A DNA stretch of 9,127 bases, from positions 1 to 9,127 of the forward strand of contig JAURGL010000066.1 of NCBI GenBank assembly GCA_030833825.1, written 5' to 3'. Positions 1 to 8,184 of this stretch are shown here, piece by piece. How positions within the stretch are numbered: the first letter of the stretch is position 1; each line of letters starts with the position of its first letter. A program made the translations under genes and the position numbers. The stretch is from Vulcanococcus sp. SFB_649D_100_25. Lineage in GTDB: Bacteria; Cyanobacteriota; Cyanobacteriia; PCC-6307; Cyanobiaceae. A model generated the notes under the pieces. It saw nothing but the letters and a program-made list of their open reading frames with translations, had not been told where the DNA came from and did no database searches.

Positions 1-662
1 AGGGTCCCGCTGGGGAGTGTCTGCAGCTGCTCAGCCAGGGGGGCCTCCAGGGAGCGACTCCCCGCCTGCACCGCCTCCCCCAGACGGGCTGACGCTTTGC
101 CGGTGGGGGCGGACAGCTGGATCCGCAGCTGGGGGTTGTGCCGCAGGACCGCCGCCAGCATCTGGACCACGGTGGAGGTCTTCCCCGTCCCCGGTCCGCC
201 GGTCAGCAGGACCAGACGCCGTTCCAGCAGGGCCCTGACCGCCTCGCATTGCTGCCCATCTAGGCCCGCCGCCTCCGCCCGCCGTTGGGCCGCGCTGAGC
301 TGGGCCGCGCTGGGGGCCGGTTCTGTGGGGGTGAGCCCCAGCTGCACCAGCTGCTCCAGGCAGCCCTGCAGCTGTTCGTGCCAGCGCCGCCAGCGCAGCC
401 AGGATCCGTCGAGCACGATCGGTGCCTCGGGGTGCTGCTCAAGCTCTGCGGCCCGGACCAGCCAACCGCAGTTCCGGAGGGCCTCCAAGGACCCTTCCGG
501 AGGGGGTTCGGCCCGGAGATCCAGCCCCAGATCCCCGCGCTCGAGGGCCTCCGCCAGGGCCGTCACCACCGCTGAGAGTTCAGCCGGCAGCGCTCGGCCG
601 CCCGGGGGCGGGAGCAGGCGGGTCAGGCTCTCCAGCAGGGCGGGCGCAAGGCTGCTGCTCAT
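1..662 (-). CDS. recD: RecD, exodeoxyribonuclease V alpha subunit (5' part only; C-terminal part beyond window)
   Basis: This is the 5'-3' SF1 helicase subunit of RecBCD, which unwinds broken DNA ends together with RecB. The start ATG lies within ATGA overlapping the recB stop, and a GGGAGGGG Shine-Dalgarno-like stretch sits 5 nt upstream. The frame stays open for 220 codons to the window edge. Visible parts are an N-terminal region rich in Leu, Ala and Arg (about residues 1-145), the Walker A loop GGPGTGKT at 155-162, and helicase motif Ia APTGKASARL at 185-194. Both motifs are typical of RecD. E. coli RecD is about 608 residues, so roughly two thirds, including the later helicase motifs, lies outside. 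It is the last visible gene of the phosphatase-recC-recB-recD operon. I see no frameshift. The identification is firm from the motifs and the recB neighbour; whether the rest is intact cannot be judged. Confidence 0.95.
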   Translation of the reverse strand, partial: MSSSLAPALLESLTRLLPPPGGRALPAELSAVVTALAEALERGDLGLDLRAEPPPEGSLEALRNCGWLVRAAELEQHPEAPIVLDGSWLRWRRWHEQLQGCLEQLVQLGLTPTEPAPSAAQLSAAQRRAEAAGLDGQQCEAVRALLERRLVLLTGGPGTGKTSTVVQMLAAVLRHNPQLRIQLSAPTGKASARLGEAVQAGSRSLEAPLAEQLQTLPSGT

Positions 663-3600
663 GGCTGCCCCTCCCGCAACAGGGCATCCAGGGCCAGGAC
701 CCGCTCGAGGCTGGGCTGATCCACCAACACCCCGGGGGTGGGCGCCTGGGGGGATCGCCCCGGGGCGTTGATGGCCCCAGGGACACCACGCAGAAACACG
801 TAGGCGTAACCGCCGAGGTGCTGTTCGCTGTTGTAGCCCGGAAGCCTCCACAGCAGGTAGCGATGCAGGGCAACCAAGTAGAGGTGCGCCTGCAGGGGGT
901 AATGGTTGCTCGCCATCAGGGCTGACATCGCCTCTTCGGAGTAGTCGATCGGGCCGCAACGGCTCACGGTTCCCTGGCTATCGCGTTGACCGAGCCAGTT
1001 GCTCTTCCAGTCAGCGACCCACCAGCGCTCCTGCCAGCAGAACACCAGATCGATCGACCCGGTGAGGAAGCCGCGGCTGGCCACCTCCAGACCGTTGAGC
1101 AGACGCCCGTAGCCGGCCCCGAAGCGACCGCCGGGGTGATCGCTGAACACCGATGCCAGCCCGCTGCTGCGCACCAGGCGCCCCTGCTCGGTGTGGGCCA
1201 GGGGCAGATCAAAGTTCATTTCGTTGAGCCAGCTGCCGGCCGGGAGATCCCCGAGGCGGCAGTCCCCCAGGGCTCCACCGAGGGGGCTCTGCACCAGCTG
1301 CTCGAGGCCCAGCACCAGGGCATCGCTCAGGTCGGGGCTGAGGCCGGCGCGGGGCAGCTCCAGCTCCACAACGGCCCGGCAGTCGCTTTGATCCCCCGCC
1401 GCCAGGGCCCGGTAGTCGAGGCGCTCAAGGATGCGGTGCAGGGCATCCCCCGGCCCGGCCCCCCGCGGGAAGTGGGCCAGCGGGCCGAGGGCCGGCCAGT
1501 CGGGTTCGCAGGCGGCTGCTGGGGCTTCTGGTGCGATCGCTGCCTCGCCGTCCCGGCTGAGGGCATCGGTGTCCCGCCCCTCCTCGCGCATCTCCGGAGG
1601 CAGGCTGGCCTGGGAGTGGGCCCAGGCGGAGTAGCTGGCCCTGCCCCAGCGGCTGTCGAGGGAACGTTGCGGCCGCGGCCCCAGCTGCAGGGCTCCGGCA
1701 TGGGGTTCGGGCCGCCAAGGCTGCGGCGGCGCTGGTTCGTTGCTGGGACTGCGGCGATGCAGGCCGAGATCCCGCTCCCGCTCCCCCTCTAGAAGCCAGG
1801 AGCTGAGGGGATTGGCGGGCTCGGCCTGGTCGGCCCCGGGCCAACCCAACAGCAGCAGGTGCTGGGCGCGGGTGCAGGCGACGTAGGCCAGGCGTTCGGC
1901 TTCGGCGGCCTGGGCCTCCTGGTCCTGCTGGGCGGCAAGGCGTCCCTGACCCCAGTGGGGGTTGCGGTGCAGATCCAGATGGGGTTCGCCCCGCTTGCCG
2001 GGGATCCAGCGGCGCCCGACGCTCGCCCGGCTGGCCTGGGCGGGCTTGCTCCCTTTCCAGAGGTAGGGGCAGATCACCACGGGATACTCCAGCCCCTTGC
2101 TGCGGTGCACGGTCACCACGGCGATGGCGGATTCGGCGGCATCGCTGCGGCAGAGGTGATCGTCGGGGGTGTCCCGCTCCTCCTGCAGCCGCAGGCGCCT
2201 CAACCAGTCGGCGGCGGCTGCCGCCCCGAGACCCTGGCGGTGCATCTGTTCCTGCACCAGCTCCGCCGCCTGTTGCAGATCCGCCAGGGCGCGGCCCCGC
2301 AGCGACAGTCGGGCCAGCCCGGCGCTGCCCTGCAGCTGGGCCAGCACCGCTGTGAGGCCCTGCCGCGGCAGGCGCTCAGCCAGGGAGCTGAGCTGCGCTG
2401 CCAGACGGTCCCAGTCCCTGGCCTCGGCCTGCTGGATCTCGCGGGCACTCCAACCGAGCAGGGGTGAGGCGGCGAGCAGTTTCTGCCGGCCGGGATGGCC
2501 GGGCTGGGCCAGGGCATCGAGGAAGCGCTGCAGGGCCGAGGCCCCGAGGCTCTCGAACACATCGCCCCTGCTCACCAGTCGGCTGGGGAGTTGACGGCGT
2601 TCGAGGGCGGCTCGCAGGGCCTCCGCCTGGGCATGGCGAGAGACGAGCAGGCAGATGTCTCCCGGTTGGAGGCATCGCCGCGTCTCGCCCTGGATCCAAG
2701 GGAGCTGTTGCTCGAGAAGCTCCTGGCAGATGCCGGCCACCTGCCCCTCCAGCTGGCGTGGATCGAGCTCGAGGATCTGCAGGGCTGATTGTCCGGCGGG
2801 CAGCTGCAGGGACCCCTTGTTGGCCTTGGCCTGCACGGCGGGGACCGGCAGTTCTGAGCGCCTGAGTCCCGGCTGCATCAGGGCGTTGAGGGCCTTGACC
2901 AGCGGTTCGCTGGAGCGCCGGTTCTCCACCAGGCCAAAGCGACTGTCGGCCTGCTCGGAGGCCAGCCGGTAGGTGGCCAGCTCTCCGCCCCGGAAGCGGT
3001 AGATGGCCTGCTTGGGATCCCCCACCATCACCAGCAGATGCCGGGCCGGCTCGGTCCCGAAGGCCCTCTGGAGGATCCTCCACTGGATCGGATCGGTGTC
3101 CTGAAATTCATCGATCAGGGCAGCCCGGTACCGCTCTGACACCGCCCCCAGCAGCGGACTGAGACCCGCCTCCGCGGGACCTGGATCGAGCGCTTCGAGC
3201 AGTTGGCTGAAGCTCATCTCCCCGCTGCGCTCGCGGCGCCGCCTCAGTTCCTCGCGGCCCCAGTGGGCGAAGTGCAGCAGCAGCAGTTCCGCTGGCCCAT
3301 CCACCAGCCGGGCGATCGCCTCAAGCAGGGGGCGCTGCGGCAGGGATACCCGATCCCCATGGGCCTGGGCCGCCGCCTTGCAGAAGGGACCGGGATGGAA
3401 GTAGCCCTTCAGATCGTCCTGGCTCAGCACCGCCGCGTAGTCGGGCAGGGCATCCCCGAGGCTGGTGATCCAGCCCTGCACCTTCTCGAGGCGATCGGGT
3501 TTGGCCTTGAGGCGGTAGGGCTTGTAGTCGACCCCCAGGCTCTTGAGTTCCTGGGCAGCGGTGGCGAAGTCGTGCTCGAGGTCCTCCGCGCTTCTCTGCC

Positions 3601-4309
3601 AATGGGTGAGGAACTGCTGCCAGAGCTGCGGCCACAGGGCGCTCAGCTGCTCGGCCAGGGGTTCATCGCTGCCCATGCCCTCGGGCAGGGGATCGAGCCG
3701 GAGGGCGGGATCCCCATCGAGCTTGAGCAGCAGGTTGATCAGGGACTCGGGAGCGATCTGCAGCTGCTGCAGTCCCGCCAGCAGTCCGGGGGGTAACGGC
3801 AACACCTGCTGCTGCCAGTAGTCGTGCACCAGTTGCTCACGCCGCTCTCTCCCCTGACGCTCGAGGGACACCGCCGGCCCCAGGCCCGCTTCGAGGGCCT
3901 GGCGCTGGAGCGTGCGCCGGCAGAAGCCGTGGATGGTGGTGATGTCGGCGCGATCGAGACGCTCCAGGGCCAGCAGGAGCCGCCCCTGAACCGTCCGCTG
4001 CTCGCTCTGCGGGAGGTGGGCGAGCCAGGTGAGCAGGGGTTCATCGCTGTCCCCATCCCCAGGGCCCTGCAGCAGTTGCAGGGCCTCCTGCAGGCGCCGT
4101 GCGATCCGATCCCGCAGTTCCGCGGCCGCGGCATCGGTGAAGGTCACCACCAGCAGCTCCTCCACCTGCAGGGGCCGCTCCCCCTCACTCAGCAGGCGCA
4201 GCACCAGGTGGGCGAGGGCAAAGGTCTTCCCGGTGCCGGCGCTGGCCTCCAGGAGCCGTAGGCCGGGCTCAAGCGAAAGGCCATTGGCGTCGAAGGGGGG
4301 ATGGCTCAT
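659..4309 (-). CDS. recB: RecB, exodeoxyribonuclease V beta subunit (3'-5' helicase and nuclease)
   Basis: This is the motor and nuclease subunit of RecBCD: it unwinds from a double-strand break, degrades DNA until Chi, then loads RecA. The 1216 residues compare with 1180 in E. coli. UvrD-type SF1 motifs appear in order: Walker A ASAGTGKT (22-29), motif Ia VTFTDAAAAEL (55-65), TIHGFC (125-130), DEFQDT (400-405), GDPKQ (430-434), NRRS (463-466), HRSKGLEYP (from H735) and YVACTR (809-814). A Pro/Ala/Glu-rich, probably flexible linker (roughly 840-940) leads to the C-terminal nuclease domain. There H958, D1087, D1100 and K1102 align with E. coli H956, D1067, D1080 and K1082; the spacings of 13 and 2 between the last three are identical, and the last two sit in DWKSNWLG. 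All catalytic residues are present, so an active enzyme is inferred. The ATG overlaps the recC stop (ATGA, 4306-4309), and the stop overlaps the recD start. No strong Shine-Dalgarno precedes the ATG, which suggests translational coupling. Confidence 0.98.
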   Translation of the reverse strand: MSHPPFDANGLSLEPGLRLLEASAGTGKTFALAHLVLRLLSEGERPLQVEELLVVTFTDAAAAELRDRIARRLQEALQLLQGPGDGDSDEPLLTWLAHLPQSEQRTVQGRLLLALERLDRADITTIHGFCRRTLQRQALEAGLGPAVSLERQGRERREQLVHDYWQQQVLPLPPGLLAGLQQLQIAPESLINLLLKLDGDPALRLDPLPEGMGSDEPLAEQLSALWPQLWQQFLTHWQRSAEDLEHDFATAAQELKSLGVDYKPYRLKAKPDRLEKVQGWITSLGDALPDYAAVLSQDDLKGYFHPGPFCKAAAQAHGDRVSLPQRPLLEAIARLVDGPAELLLLHFAHWGREELRRRRERSGEMSFSQLLEALDPGPAEAGLSPLLGAVSERYRAALIDEFQDTDPIQWRILQRAFGTEPARHLLVMVGDPKQAIYRFRGGELATYRLASEQADSRFGLVENRRSSEPLVKALNALMQPGLRRSELPVPAVQAKANKGSLQLPAGQSALQILELDPRQLEGQVAGICQELLEQQLPWIQGETRRCLQPGDICLLVSRHAQAEALRAALERRQLPSRLVSRGDVFESLGASALQRFLDALAQPGHPGRQKLLAASPLLGWSAREIQQAEARDWDRLAAQLSSLAERLPRQGLTAVLAQLQGSAGLARLSLRGRALADLQQAAELVQEQMHRQGLGAAAAADWLRRLRLQEERDTPDDHLCRSDAAESAIAVVTVHRSKGLEYPVVICPYLWKGSKPAQASRASVGRRWIPGKRGEPHLDLHRNPHWGQGRLAAQQDQEAQAAEAERLAYVACTRAQHLLLLGWPGADQAEPANPLSSWLLEGERERDLGLHRRSPSNEPAPPQPWRPEPHAGALQLGPRPQRSLDSRWGRASYSAWAHSQASLPPEMREEGRDTDALSRDGEAAIAPEAPAAACEPDWPALGPLAHFPRGAGPGDALHRILERLDYRALAAGDQSDCRAVVELELPRAGLSPDLSDALVLGLEQLVQSPLGGALGDCRLGDLPAGSWLNEMNFDLPLAHTEQGRLVRSSGLASVFSDHPGGRFGAGYGRLLNGLEVASRGFLTGSIDLVFCWQERWWVADWKSNWLGQRDSQGTVSRCGPIDYSEEAMSALMASNHYPLQAHLYLVALHRYLLWRLPGYNSEQHLGGYAYVFLRGVPGAINAPGRSPQAPTPGVLVDQPSLERVLALDALLREGQP
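668..675 (-). promoter_or_regulatory. Ribosome binding site of recD inside the recB 3' end
   Basis: On the minus strand this reads GGGAGGGG and lies 5 nt before the recD ATG, within the last codons of recB (Arg-Glu-Gly). It supports the ATG at 662 as the recD start. It is the clearest Shine-Dalgarno-like sequence I see in the operon, so recD may be partly translated independently of recB. Confidence 0.6.
1533..1540. repeat. HIP1 octamer GCGATCGC
   Basis: This is a perfect copy of the highly iterated palindrome found across many cyanobacterial genomes. It lies inside recB, in the region coding for the linker before the nuclease domain. It supports a cyanobacterial origin weakly, since one copy could be chance at this GC content. 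Confidence 0.6.
3312..3319. repeat. HIP1 octamer GCGATCGC
   Basis: This is the second perfect HIP1 palindrome, inside recB in the region coding between helicase motif Ib and the DEFQDT motif. Only two copies were found by eye in the window, a density well below that of HIP1-rich genomes. Confidence 0.6.
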
Positions 4310-7300
4310 CGCTTCAGGACCTGCCGCCTCTCGAGCAGCGGTTGATGGAGCTCCAGGGCCAGGGCCTGCAGCTCAGGACTGAGCAGTTCGCTCAGGGGGA
4401 GATCCGATCCGAAGCAGACCCTCTGCACCGGGTCCTCCCGTTCGCCCTGGCTCTGGAAGCTCCCTTCCCAGGTGTTCTGGGCTTCGATCCAGCCCCGTCC
4501 GCGGGCCTCGGCGGCGGCATAGGCCCAGCCGGTTTCCGGTGGCAGGGGCCAGCAGCGCTGCCGGTGCTCCCTGCGCCAGCTCAGGAGCTGCTCCAGCTGC
4601 TCTGCCGCTTCGCTGGCGTCCAGGGGCTCAAGGCGCTCGAGCACCCGAAAGCGGTGCTGATCGCGGCCCACCAGGGCGGCGCCGCGGGGCTTCTGGTCGG
4701 CTGCGCAGGCCAGGAGCAGTTCCAGCCAGAGCTGCAGCCGCTGGGGGGTCCGGGGCCTGGCGGTGTGGACCAGCACCAGCTGATCACCCCGAAACCTGAG
4801 ATCCGCCTGCAGCTCACCCCAGCTCAGGGCCATGCCCTCCTCGGGCCCCAGCAGCTCCAGGCAGCCCCAAAGGCTGCTCCAGCGCTGCTCGAGTTGCCGG
4901 GCCTCGAGCACTCCGGCGGAGAGGGGCGGCAGCAGGCCTCGGCCCCGCTCCAGCGCCAGCCAATTGGGCTCCTCGATCTGGTCTCCGGCCTCGTCGGTGG
5001 CTGCCTCGAGCTCTCGGCGTAGCAGGCTCGCCCGCTGGCGTTCCTGCAGCTGCAGGGCCTCGAGATCCAGCACCGGGGTGTCGCTTTCCCTGGGCCTGAG
5101 CCCCAGTTGCTCGAGCCAGATCTGCTGCGGTGTTTTGATCCACTGCACCAGATCCCCCCAGGGATCTGGCTCCAGTGCGGCGCTGCTGACCTCGGCTGTC
5201 TCGCCATCGGCCAGGCCGGATGGCGCCCGCAGGTTGCCGTTCTCCAGCTGTTGTCTCACCTGGAGGAGGCGTCGATCACAGCTGGCCGGCTGCCAGGAGC
5301 CATCGGGCAGGAAATTGCTGCGTTCCAGGGCGTTGGCGGCATGTTCCCGCAGAGGCACCCACTCGAGCTGCTGGGAGAGCAGTTCCAGCCACTGCCGCAC
5401 GGGGGTGGAGGCCTCGAGGCGCTCCCCGGTCCGCTCATCGCGGCTACTCCAGCTGATCAGCAGGTGTTGGCGCGCGGAGAGCAGGGCCTCGAGCAGCACG
5501 TAGCGGTCCTGGTCCCCACTGCTGGGATCGCCCAGGAGGCGTTGCTGTTCCATCAGGTGGAACCCTGGCCGTTGGCTCTGGCGGGGGAAGGCCCCGGCAT
5601 CGAGGCCCATCAGCACCACCACCTTGTGGGGGATGGCCCGCATCGGTTCGAGGGCACTGATGGTGAGCGCCCCGGAGCGGTGCCCGAAGCGACCGCTCCC
5701 CTCACTGAGCCGTTCCGACAACACCTCCGCCACCACCGGGGCGGCCAGCCTGAGATCACTGCCGGAGGCGATCGTCTGCCAGTCGCTGAGGGCGGCGTGG
5801 ATGGCCTGCAGCTCCCAGGCCCAGGTCCCTCCATCCCCGAACAGCTCCGGCAGTTGCTCCCGCAGGCCCTCCACCCAGGCGGAGACCGGCCGGGCCTCAC
5901 GCAACCAGCGCAGGCTGCGCAGCAGCTGACGCAGCAGAGAGAGCCAGCGCCCCTGCTGCTCGAGGCTCCCCTGGAGGGCCAGGGGAGCGGTGTCCGATGG
6001 GGCCAGGCCGGGCCGCTCCGGCAGCACCAGGCCCAGGACCATCCGATCAATCGCCCAGCTGAGGCTGTGGCTGGGTTCCCCGCCCCGGTCCGTCCCATCG
6101 AGTCCCCAGCGGAAGCCCGCCCGTTGCAGGGCCTGGGTGATCTCCCCGGCATCCGTGGGCTCCAGCTCCTGCGCCACCAGCAGGGGGGCACAGCCCAGCA
6201 GGGTTTCGAGGGCCGATGCGGTGAGGCGTTCTCCCCCCAGCTGCAGCAGTTGCACCAGCCCCTGGGCGATCCCCGCTTCGCTTTGCTGGCTGCGGTCGGT
6301 CAGCCTCCAGGGCAACTGCACCCCGGTGGCCTCGGCATCGCCGAACACGGCCCCCACCAGCGGGGCGAACGCCTCCACCTGGGGAGTCATCACCAGGATG
6401 TCCCTGGGCTCAAGCTCGGGATCGGCCGCCAGCAGTTGCAGGATCTGATCGCGCACCACCTGCAGTTGTCGCAGTCGCCCCGGACAGGCGTGGAAGCTGA
6501 GGGACCGATCGCCCGGCCCCAGCTCGAGGCGAGGGGTTGTCGCCTCCGCCTCCGTCTGGCCCCGCGCCAACTGCTCCTGCAACTGCTCCAGCAGGCTGGG
6601 GCTGCGGCCCTCCTGGCGGGCCACGCTGGCCGGGGCAAAGAACAGATCTCCCTCTCTCCACTCCCCCAGCTGGGTGTCACCGCTGCCCTCGAGCAGTTGC
6701 TGGAACTCCGCCCCCAGTCGCCCGAAGCGGGCCTCCAGACCGGGCACGCTCAGCAGCCACTCGGCGGCCAGGGGATCCTGCTGGCCGGCCCCATCGCGCC
6801 GCTGCCAGAGGTCGCGGCAGGGGGTGAGCAGGTAGAGCTCCACCGCCCGCACGGCCGAGAGGCTCTGCAGCAGTTCTACCTGCACCGGAGCCAGGCTGCT
6901 GAGACCAAACAGGCGCAGTGGTTGCTGGGCAGGCAGGTGGGGCCTCCAGCCCTGCTGCAGCGCCCGGATCAGCTGGCGGGCCCGGAGCCCGAAGGGACGG
7001 CAGTCCAGACGTTCCGCCAGGCTGCGCACCAGTTCCGGTTGCCAGAGTTGCCCGCGGGCCTCGCGGTCTGATCCGGCGAGCCAGGCCTCGATCAGCTCCG
7101 GTCGGTAGAGCCCGTAGTCGTCAACGGCATCGGCCATCGCCCGGGCCAGCTGCCAGAGGGGTTGATCGAGTCGTCCCGGGCTGGAGTTCCGTTGCTGCAA
7201 CCAGTGCCTGAGGGGCTCGGCCCCTGGCTTTTCCAGCAGCTCCGGCAGCAGCTCCAGCAGCGGCCAGACCAGGTTCTGGGCACGCCAGGGATCCGGGCCG

Positions 7301-7563
7301 GTGGGGCTGCTGCGCTTCTCGATCTGCTCCAGCAGCTGATCCACCTGCTGCCTGAGGAGGCTGGTGGGGAAGGGAAAGCGCAGATTGGCGGCGATCCCGG
7401 CGGGGTTGGCCAGAGCCAGTTGCTCCCCGAGCCAGCGACTGGTGGGCCAGGTGTTCACCACCACCTGGGCCTGCTCGAGCACCCCGGGAGGCTCGAGGTT
7501 GAGGTTGGTGGCCAGCACCGAGGCCAGCAGCTCAGCGCGGTTGCTGCGATAGACGGTGAGCAA
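4306..7563 (-). CDS. recC: RecC, exodeoxyribonuclease V gamma subunit
   Basis: This is the non-motor scaffold of RecBCD, which splits the strands and in E. coli reads the Chi sequence. The 1085 residues compare with 1122 in E. coli. Landmarks shared with RecC are the N-terminus (M-L-x-V-Y-x-S-N), IAAN and FPFP at 57-66, LFGLSSLAPVQVELLQSL near 218-235, ILVMTPQVEAFAPLV, GLDAGAFPRQ around D655, DQDRYVLLEAL shortly after, and the C-terminal stretch PLPPETGWAY followed by EDPVQRV. No Walker A or complete nuclease active site is seen, as expected for RecC, whose helicase and nuclease folds are degenerate. The start is TTG at 7563-7561: the N-terminus lines up residue for residue with E. coli RecC there, and an in-frame TGA lies two codons upstream, so no longer form is possible. 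The phosphatase stop lies 3 nt upstream, and recB overlaps the recC stop. Confidence 0.96.
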   Translation of the reverse strand: MLTVYRSNRAELLASVLATNLNLEPPGVLEQAQVVVNTWPTSRWLGEQLALANPAGIAANLRFPFPTSLLRQQVDQLLEQIEKRSSPTGPDPWRAQNLVWPLLELLPELLEKPGAEPLRHWLQQRNSSPGRLDQPLWQLARAMADAVDDYGLYRPELIEAWLAGSDREARGQLWQPELVRSLAERLDCRPFGLRARQLIRALQQGWRPHLPAQQPLRLFGLSSLAPVQVELLQSLSAVRAVELYLLTPCRDLWQRRDGAGQQDPLAAEWLLSVPGLEARFGRLGAEFQQLLEGSGDTQLGEWREGDLFFAPASVARQEGRSPSLLEQLQEQLARGQTEAEATTPRLELGPGDRSLSFHACPGRLRQLQVVRDQILQLLAADPELEPRDILVMTPQVEAFAPLVGAVFGDAEATGVQLPWRLTDRSQQSEAGIAQGLVQLLQLGGERLTASALETLLGCAPLLVAQELEPTDAGEITQALQRAGFRWGLDGTDRGGEPSHSLSWAIDRMVLGLVLPERPGLAPSDTAPLALQGSLEQQGRWLSLLRQLLRSLRWLREARPVSAWVEGLREQLPELFGDGGTWAWELQAIHAALSDWQTIASGSDLRLAAPVVAEVLSERLSEGSGRFGHRSGALTISALEPMRAIPHKVVVLMGLDAGAFPRQSQRPGFHLMEQQRLLGDPSSGDQDRYVLLEALLSARQHLLISWSSRDERTGERLEASTPVRQWLELLSQQLEWVPLREHAANALERSNFLPDGSWQPASCDRRLLQVRQQLENGNLRAPSGLADGETAEVSSAALEPDPWGDLVQWIKTPQQIWLEQLGLRPRESDTPVLDLEALQLQERQRASLLRRELEAATDEAGDQIEEPNWLALERGRGLLPPLSAGVLEARQLEQRWSSLWGCLELLGPEEGMALSWGELQADLRFRGDQLVLVHTARPRTPQRLQLWLELLLACAADQKPRGAALVGRDQHRFRVLERLEPLDASEAAEQLEQLLSWRREHRQRCWPLPPETGWAYAAAEARGRGWIEAQNTWEGSFQSQGEREDPVQRVCFGSDLPLSELLSPELQALALELHQPLLERRQVLKR

Positions 7564-7566
7564 TGC
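7561..7566 (-). promoter_or_regulatory. TTG start of recC with 3-nt spacer after the phosphatase stop
   Basis: After the phosphatase TGA (7569-7567) the minus strand has three bases (GCA) and then TTG, the recC start. An in-frame TGA just upstream excludes any longer product, and the next residues match the E. coli RecC N-terminus. No good Shine-Dalgarno is visible, so initiation probably depends on ribosomes finishing the phosphatase gene. Confidence 0.7.
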
Positions 7567-8184
7567 TCAGCAGCGACTCAGGCTCGGCGTCCGCAGGATA
7601 TCGGGAGTGTTGGGTTGCAGGCCAGGGACGGACACCACCTCGCGGGTTTCCGGGCAGTAGGCACTGAGGTCCCCCCCGTAGCAGGCCCCGGTGTCCACCA
7701 TCACGATCTGGGGCAGATGCCGCACGTGGGGGCCGGGGGTGTGCCCGATCACCACATCCCCGAAGCGCCCGTCGTAGTTCTGCCAGAAGCCCATCCGCAC
7801 CCGCAGATCCGGCTGCCAGCTGCTGGGATCGAAGCCGGCGTGGGTCGCCACCCAGCCTTCACCCCAGTAGGCCATGGGCAGTTGGCTGAGGCGCCGCAGC
7901 CACAGGGCGTTGTCGATCCCATCCAGCGGCTGCTCTCCGTTCTGGAGGGCGTTGATCAGGTCCTGCTCGTGGTTGCCCCGCAGCCACACGGCCCGCCCGC
8001 TCTCCACCAGTCCCCAGATGCGATCCATCACGGCGGGGGTGTTGGGGCCCCGGTTGATCGCATCCCCGCAGAAGATCAGGCGATCACGGGAGGGCAGCCT
8101 CTGGAGGAGATCCTCCAGGGCGGCGTCACAGCCATGAACGTCACCGATCACCCAGTGGCGGGATCGTCGGCTGGCGGTCGTCAT
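7567..8184 (-). CDS. PPP-family metallophosphoesterase (PrpA/ApaH-like phosphatase)
   Basis: This 205-residue, cytosolic-looking protein (no signal peptide or membrane segment) carries the metal-binding signature of PPP-type phosphatases in order: GDVHGC (D15, H17), GDAINRGP (D41), RGNHEQ (N71, H72), THAGF (H115) and IGHTPGP (H148), followed by VDTGACYGGDL (163-173). The last block resembles the C-terminal part of E. coli PrpA, and the THAG block resembles ApaH. The family uses two metal ions to hydrolyse phosphomonoesters on proteins, or Ap4A in ApaH; the substrate here cannot be told from the sequence. At 205 residues it is close to PrpA (about 218) and shorter than ApaH (about 280). N44 replaces the second Asp of the usual GDxxDRG motif. 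It is the first gene of the recCBD operon, with its stop 3 nt before the recC TTG. The ATG at 8184 lacks a clear Shine-Dalgarno but gives a normal short N-terminus before the first motif. Confidence 0.9.
   Translation of the reverse strand: MTTASRRSRHWVIGDVHGCDAALEDLLQRLPSRDRLIFCGDAINRGPNTPAVMDRIWGLVESGRAVWLRGNHEQDLINALQNGEQPLDGIDNALWLRRLSQLPMAYWGEGWVATHAGFDPSSWQPDLRVRMGFWQNYDGRFGDVVIGHTPGPHVRHLPQIVMVDTGACYGGDLSAYCPETREVVSVPGLQPNTPDILRTPSLSRC

Noticed and set aside
986..1792. 268-codon plus-strand open frame antisense to recB
   Set aside because: It covers the linker and nuclease domain of RecB, whose catalytic residues are clearly encoded on the minus strand. The composition is that of a shadow frame.
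1..4309. AddA (RexA) instead of RecB
   Set aside because: The nuclease domain, the following recD, and the preceding true RecC with its characteristic blocks identify RecBCD. No AddB-type protein with iron-sulfur cysteines is present.
5107..7071. 654-codon open frame on the plus strand, antisense to recC
   Set aside because: It lies wholly inside recC, which is firmly identified. The translation is rich in Gln, Gly, Leu, Pro and Ala with no recognisable domain, as expected from reading high-GC coding DNA in an opposite frame.
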